A DNA stretch of 24,067 nucleotides from an uncultured Collinsella sp. (GTDB lineage Bacteria; Actinomycetota; Coriobacteriia; Coriobacteriales; Coriobacteriaceae): positions 1 through 24,067 of the forward strand of contig UQMV01000035.1 in the NCBI GenBank assembly GCA_900542315.1. Direction: 5' to 3'. Positions 21,841 to 24,067 of this stretch are shown here, in pieces. Made by a program: the position numbers and the translations under genes. The notes below the pieces were generated by a model. It had not been told where the DNA came from, did not search any database, and worked only from the letters and a program-made list of their open reading frames with translations. Numbering within the stretch: the first letter of the stretch is position 1; each line of letters starts with the position of its first letter.

Positions 21841-23124
21841 CTAGCACTGCTCGAGCGCCTGCTCAAGGTCGGCAATCAGATCGGCCGTGTCCTCAAGGCC
21901 GCACGACAGGCGCACCATGTCGGCGGAGATGCCGCAGGCGATGAGCTCCTCGTCGTTCATCTGGCGATGGGTGGCGTTTGCCGGGTGCAGGCAGCAGGTG
22001 CGGGCATCGGCCACGTGCGTGGCAATCTGGGCGAGCTTAAGACTCTTCATAAAGGTCTCGGCCGCCGCACGACCACCGGTAAAGCCAAAGCTCACGACGC
22101 CGCAGGTACCGTTGGGCATGTACTTCTGAGCCATGTCGTAGTACTTGTCGCCCTCCAGGCCCGGATAGCTCACGAAGCGCACCTTGGGATGGCCCTGCAG
22201 GAACTTGGCGACCGCCAGACCGTTCTCGCAATGGCGCGGCATACGCACGTGCAGGCTCTCGAGCGAGCTGTTCAGGAAGAACGCCGCCTGCGGGTTCTGC
22301 ATGGGGCCGAGGTCGCGCATGAGCTGAGCGGTTGCCTTGGTAATGAAGGCACCCTCGCGACCGAACTTCTCGGCATAGGTCACGCCGTGGTAGCTCTCGT
22401 CGGGCGTGGTGAGACCCGGGAACTTGTCCGCATGGGCCATCCAGTCAAACTGACCGTGATCGACGATCACGCCGCCCAGGTAGGCAGCATGTCCATCCAT
22501 GTACTTGGTGGTGGAGTGCGTAACGATATCGGCGCCCCACTCAAAGGGACGGCACATCACGGGTGTCGGGAAGGTGTTGTCGACCATCAGCGGCACGCCG
22601 TGGTCATGCGCGGCCTTGGCAAAGCGCTCAATATCGAGCACGGCAAGGGCGGGGTTGGCGATGGTCTCGCCAAAGACGAGCTTGGTATTGGGTTCAAAGG
22701 CTGCCTCGAGCTCCTCGTCGGTGCAGTCGGGGGCAACGAAAGTGCAGGTCAGACCCATGCGCTCCATGGTGTGGGCGAGCAGGTTGTAGGTACCGCCGTA
22801 GATGGCAGAGCTAGCGACCACATGATCGCCGGCGCCGACCACGTTAAAGATCGCGAGGAAGTTCGCAGCCATGCCCGAGCTCGTGAGCATCGCGGCAGTG
22901 CCGCCCTCCATCTCGCAGATCTTGGCGGCAACGAGATCGCACGTGGGATTCTGCAGACGGCTGTAGAAGTAGCCCGACTCCTCCAGATCAAACAGCTTGC
23001 CCATGTGCTCGGACGTGTCGTACTTCCACGTGGTGGACTGGTAGATGGGCACCTGGCGCGGCTCGGCATCTCCCGGATGATAGCCGCCTTGAACACATGT
23101 AGTACCGATAGTCTGCTCGCTCAT
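21841..23124 (-). CDS. metY: O-acetylhomoserine aminocarboxypropyltransferase MetY
   Basis: This 427-residue Cys/Met-metabolism PLP enzyme makes homocysteine from O-acetylhomoserine and sulfide. It shows the start TIGTTCVQGGYHPGD, QVPIYQSTTWKYD, the YSRLQNPT motif, MVDNTFPTP and the PLP lysine K207 in THSTTKYMDGH. The ending (HPANATHRQMNDEE, VRLSCGLEDTADLIADLEQAL) is typical. The length of about 430 fits MetY rather than MetB/MetC (about 380). ATG 23124 has GGGAG 6 nt upstream. No S-box riboswitch was recognised in 23125-23355. Confidence 0.93.
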   Translation of the reverse strand: MSEQTIGTTCVQGGYHPGDAEPRQVPIYQSTTWKYDTSEHMGKLFDLEESGYFYSRLQNPTCDLVAAKICEMEGGTAAMLTSSGMAANFLAIFNVVGAGDHVVASSAIYGGTYNLLAHTMERMGLTCTFVAPDCTDEELEAAFEPNTKLVFGETIANPALAVLDIERFAKAAHDHGVPLMVDNTFPTPVMCRPFEWGADIVTHSTTKYMDGHAAYLGGVIVDHGQFDWMAHADKFPGLTTPDESYHGVTYAEKFGREGAFITKATAQLMRDLGPMQNPQAAFFLNSSLESLHVRMPRHCENGLAVAKFLQGHPKVRFVSYPGLEGDKYYDMAQKYMPNGTCGVVSFGFTGGRAAAETFMKSLKLAQIATHVADARTCCLHPANATHRQMNDEELIACGISADMVRLSCGLEDTADLIADLEQALEQC

Positions 23125-23310
23125 ATCTAGCTCCCTTGCCTGGGTTTTAGTTTTATTCGGTTCACGATACCGCTACCCCGCACCCCTCTCAACCCATCAC
23201 CAAGATAGGTTATGGGACTAATTGATCAGGGGTATTTATCTCAAGCCTTAGGCATTTGCTCGATAGATAAAAATGAGGCATACATAAGGCTCTCGATGAT
23301 TACATGCCCC

Positions 23311-23342
23311 GTCACGGGTACCATAGGCGGGTACACCGTGAC
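23311..23342 (+). promoter_or_regulatory. Leader hairpin upstream of the C_GCAxxG_C_C gene
   Basis: GTCACGGGTACC and GGTAC-A-CCGTGAC form a 12-bp stem with one bulged A, ending 1 nt before the AAGGAG ribosome binding site at 23344-23349. It could affect ribosome access. The preceding 70 nt also contain short complementary tracts (AGCCTTA/TAAGGCT, CATTT/AAATG). Confidence 0.5.
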
Positions 23343-23355
23343 CAAGGAGACAACG

Positions 23356-23802
23356 ATGAAGCAAATCGATACGGCCCAGCTCGACATCACCGCCTGTCAG
23401 GCTCAGGCTGCCGAATATCACTCCCGTGGCTTTAACTGCGCCCAGGCCGTCGCCTGCACGCTCGCGCCCGCCGTCGGGCTCGACCCCCAGGTCGCCTTTA
23501 CCCTCACCGAGGGCTTTGGCGCCGGCATGGGCGGCATGACCGAAACCTGCGGCGCCATCTCGGGCGCCGTGGCCATCATGGGCTTTGTAATGAGCGACGG
23601 CATGGAAAACCCCAAGACTAAGGGCCAGACCTACAAGCTGTCGCGCGAAATCGCCAAGCGCTTTGGCGAGAAGAACACGACGACCGTCTGCGGCACGCTC
23701 AAGGGCATCGGATCGGATAAAGGCCCGCTCCGCAGCTGTCCCGGCTGCATCGACGATGCCGTCGAGATCGCCTGCGATGTGCTAAAGCAGCTCGCCGAGT
23801 AA
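23356..23802 (+). CDS. C_GCAxxG_C_C family redox-type protein
   Basis: This 148-residue cysteine-rich protein of the C_GCAxxG_C_C family has Cys at 28 (FNCAQAVAC), Cys 65 in the ETCGAISGAVAIMG core motif, Cys 112, and a RSCPGCIDDA pair at 128/131. The family is common in anaerobes and thought to bind metal or act in redox chemistry; its exact function is not known. I chose ATG 23356 because AAGGAG lies 6 nt upstream. The in-frame extension to 23212 is leader sequence with a stable hairpin and is not supported as coding. Confidence 0.85.
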   Translation: MKQIDTAQLDITACQAQAAEYHSRGFNCAQAVACTLAPAVGLDPQVAFTLTEGFGAGMGGMTETCGAISGAVAIMGFVMSDGMENPKTKGQTYKLSREIAKRFGEKNTTTVCGTLKGIGSDKGPLRSCPGCIDDAVEIACDVLKQLAE

Positions 23803-23819
23803 ACGGCAGCAACATAAAA

Positions 23820-23866
23820 CGACGGCCGGCGCGCTTGGGATCCCTCCAAAAGCACGCCGGCCGTCG
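23820..23866 (-). terminator. Terminator between convergent genes
   Basis: CGACGGCCGGCG (23820-23831) and CGCCGGCCGTCG (23855-23866) form a perfect 12-bp stem, extended inward by GCTT/AAGC after a mismatch. A T-rich run follows on the minus strand (TTTTATGTT), so it serves best as terminator of the minus-strand gene, though the hairpin may act both ways. Confidence 0.75.
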
Positions 23867-23869
23867 CCG

Positions 23870-24067
23870 TTAGAACTCGTCAAATTCGGAAGCGCCGACC
23901 TCAATCTCCTCGCGCCCCGCCATAAGCTCGCGCATCTTAGCGCAAAACGGCTCCTGCTCTCCCGCTTTGAACACCAAGTGAATCGTCACGGCATCCGCGT
24001 AATCGGTATCCGAAACCTTGGCACCCGAATCCTGCGCCAAACGAAGCACCTGCTCGTACTGCGGATA
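23870..24067 (-). CDS. C-terminal end of a probable YigZ/IMPACT-family protein, partial
   Basis: The window ends inside a minus-strand gene; the last 65 residues are visible (from YPQYEQVLRLAQDSGAKVSD to the end EVGASEFDEF). The pattern of a short helix, GAKVSDTDYADAVTIHLVF and an ELMAGREEIEVG close resembles the C-terminal ferredoxin-like DUF1949 domain of YigZ/IMPACT proteins. Too little remains for certainty. The start lies beyond the window edge. Confidence 0.5.
   Translation of the reverse strand, partial: YPQYEQVLRLAQDSGAKVSDTDYADAVTIHLVFKAGEQEPFCAKMRELMAGREEIEVGASEFDEF

Noticed and set aside
23125..23211. S-box (SAM) riboswitch before metY
   Set aside because: None of the conserved S-box segments are present on the minus strand, and no convincing promoter pair could be picked.
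1..24067. CRISPR arrays, insertion sequences, prophage or attachment sites
   Set aside because: No regularly spaced direct repeats, transposase, integrase or phage genes were found; the tRNA genes have no integrase or duplicated 3' end nearby.

Overview
The window looks like a gut Coriobacteriia genome fragment, most likely Collinsella or a close relative. This is inferred from the high GC content, strong Shine-Dalgarno sites, anaerobic gene content and the style of the intergenic palindromes; no marker gene is present to prove it. The first 49 bases are the Illumina P5/TruSeq adapter, so the left edge is a contig end with leftover library sequence. Both edge genes are truncated.

Layout. Positions 51-809 hold a 5'-truncated plus-strand gene (AbiEi/DUF559-like). 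Next come a perfect 24-bp-arm palindrome, a terminator, and tRNA-Gly(TCC) and tRNA-Pro(TGG) on the minus strand with a clear promoter, then brnQ. Positions 2696-10582 are one minus-strand array of eight genes. In transcription order these are two paralogous double-cubane-cluster reductase subunits, their ATP-dependent [4Fe-4S] activator, a GT4 glycosyltransferase, selD, yedF, a DUF3343 Se/S-carrier-like protein and a class-V cysteine desulfurase/selenocysteine-lyase-like enzyme. The array ends at a strong terminator. Positions 10966-14576 hold modA-modB-modC with an operator-like palindrome. Positions 14627-16429 hold moeA-moaB. Then follow a plus-strand CLC anion transporter (probably fluoride type) and a lipid kinase, a frameshifted release-factor-like gene, xpt, an MFS exporter, metY (all minus), a plus-strand C_GCAxxG_C_C protein, and the 3' end of a probable YigZ/IMPACT gene.

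How the genes fit together. The centre of the window supplies and activates trace elements: molybdate uptake, late molybdopterin steps, and selenium activation and delivery (SelD, YedF, DUF3343, NifS-like). These are the needs of selenium-dependent molybdoenzymes. SelD itself appears to be a selenoprotein: an in-frame TGA sits at residue 17, the position of the E. coli catalytic Cys17, followed by a GGTC-loop hairpin in the right place for a bacterial SECIS. The unusual part is that the selenium genes sit in the same array as a double-cubane reductase system and a glycosyltransferase that overlaps selD. Each of the two reductase subunit genes is followed by a copy of the same ~100-nt structured element. 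Its G·U and tandem G·A pairs make sense only on the strand opposite to the array. This locus is the best candidate for an undescribed system here.
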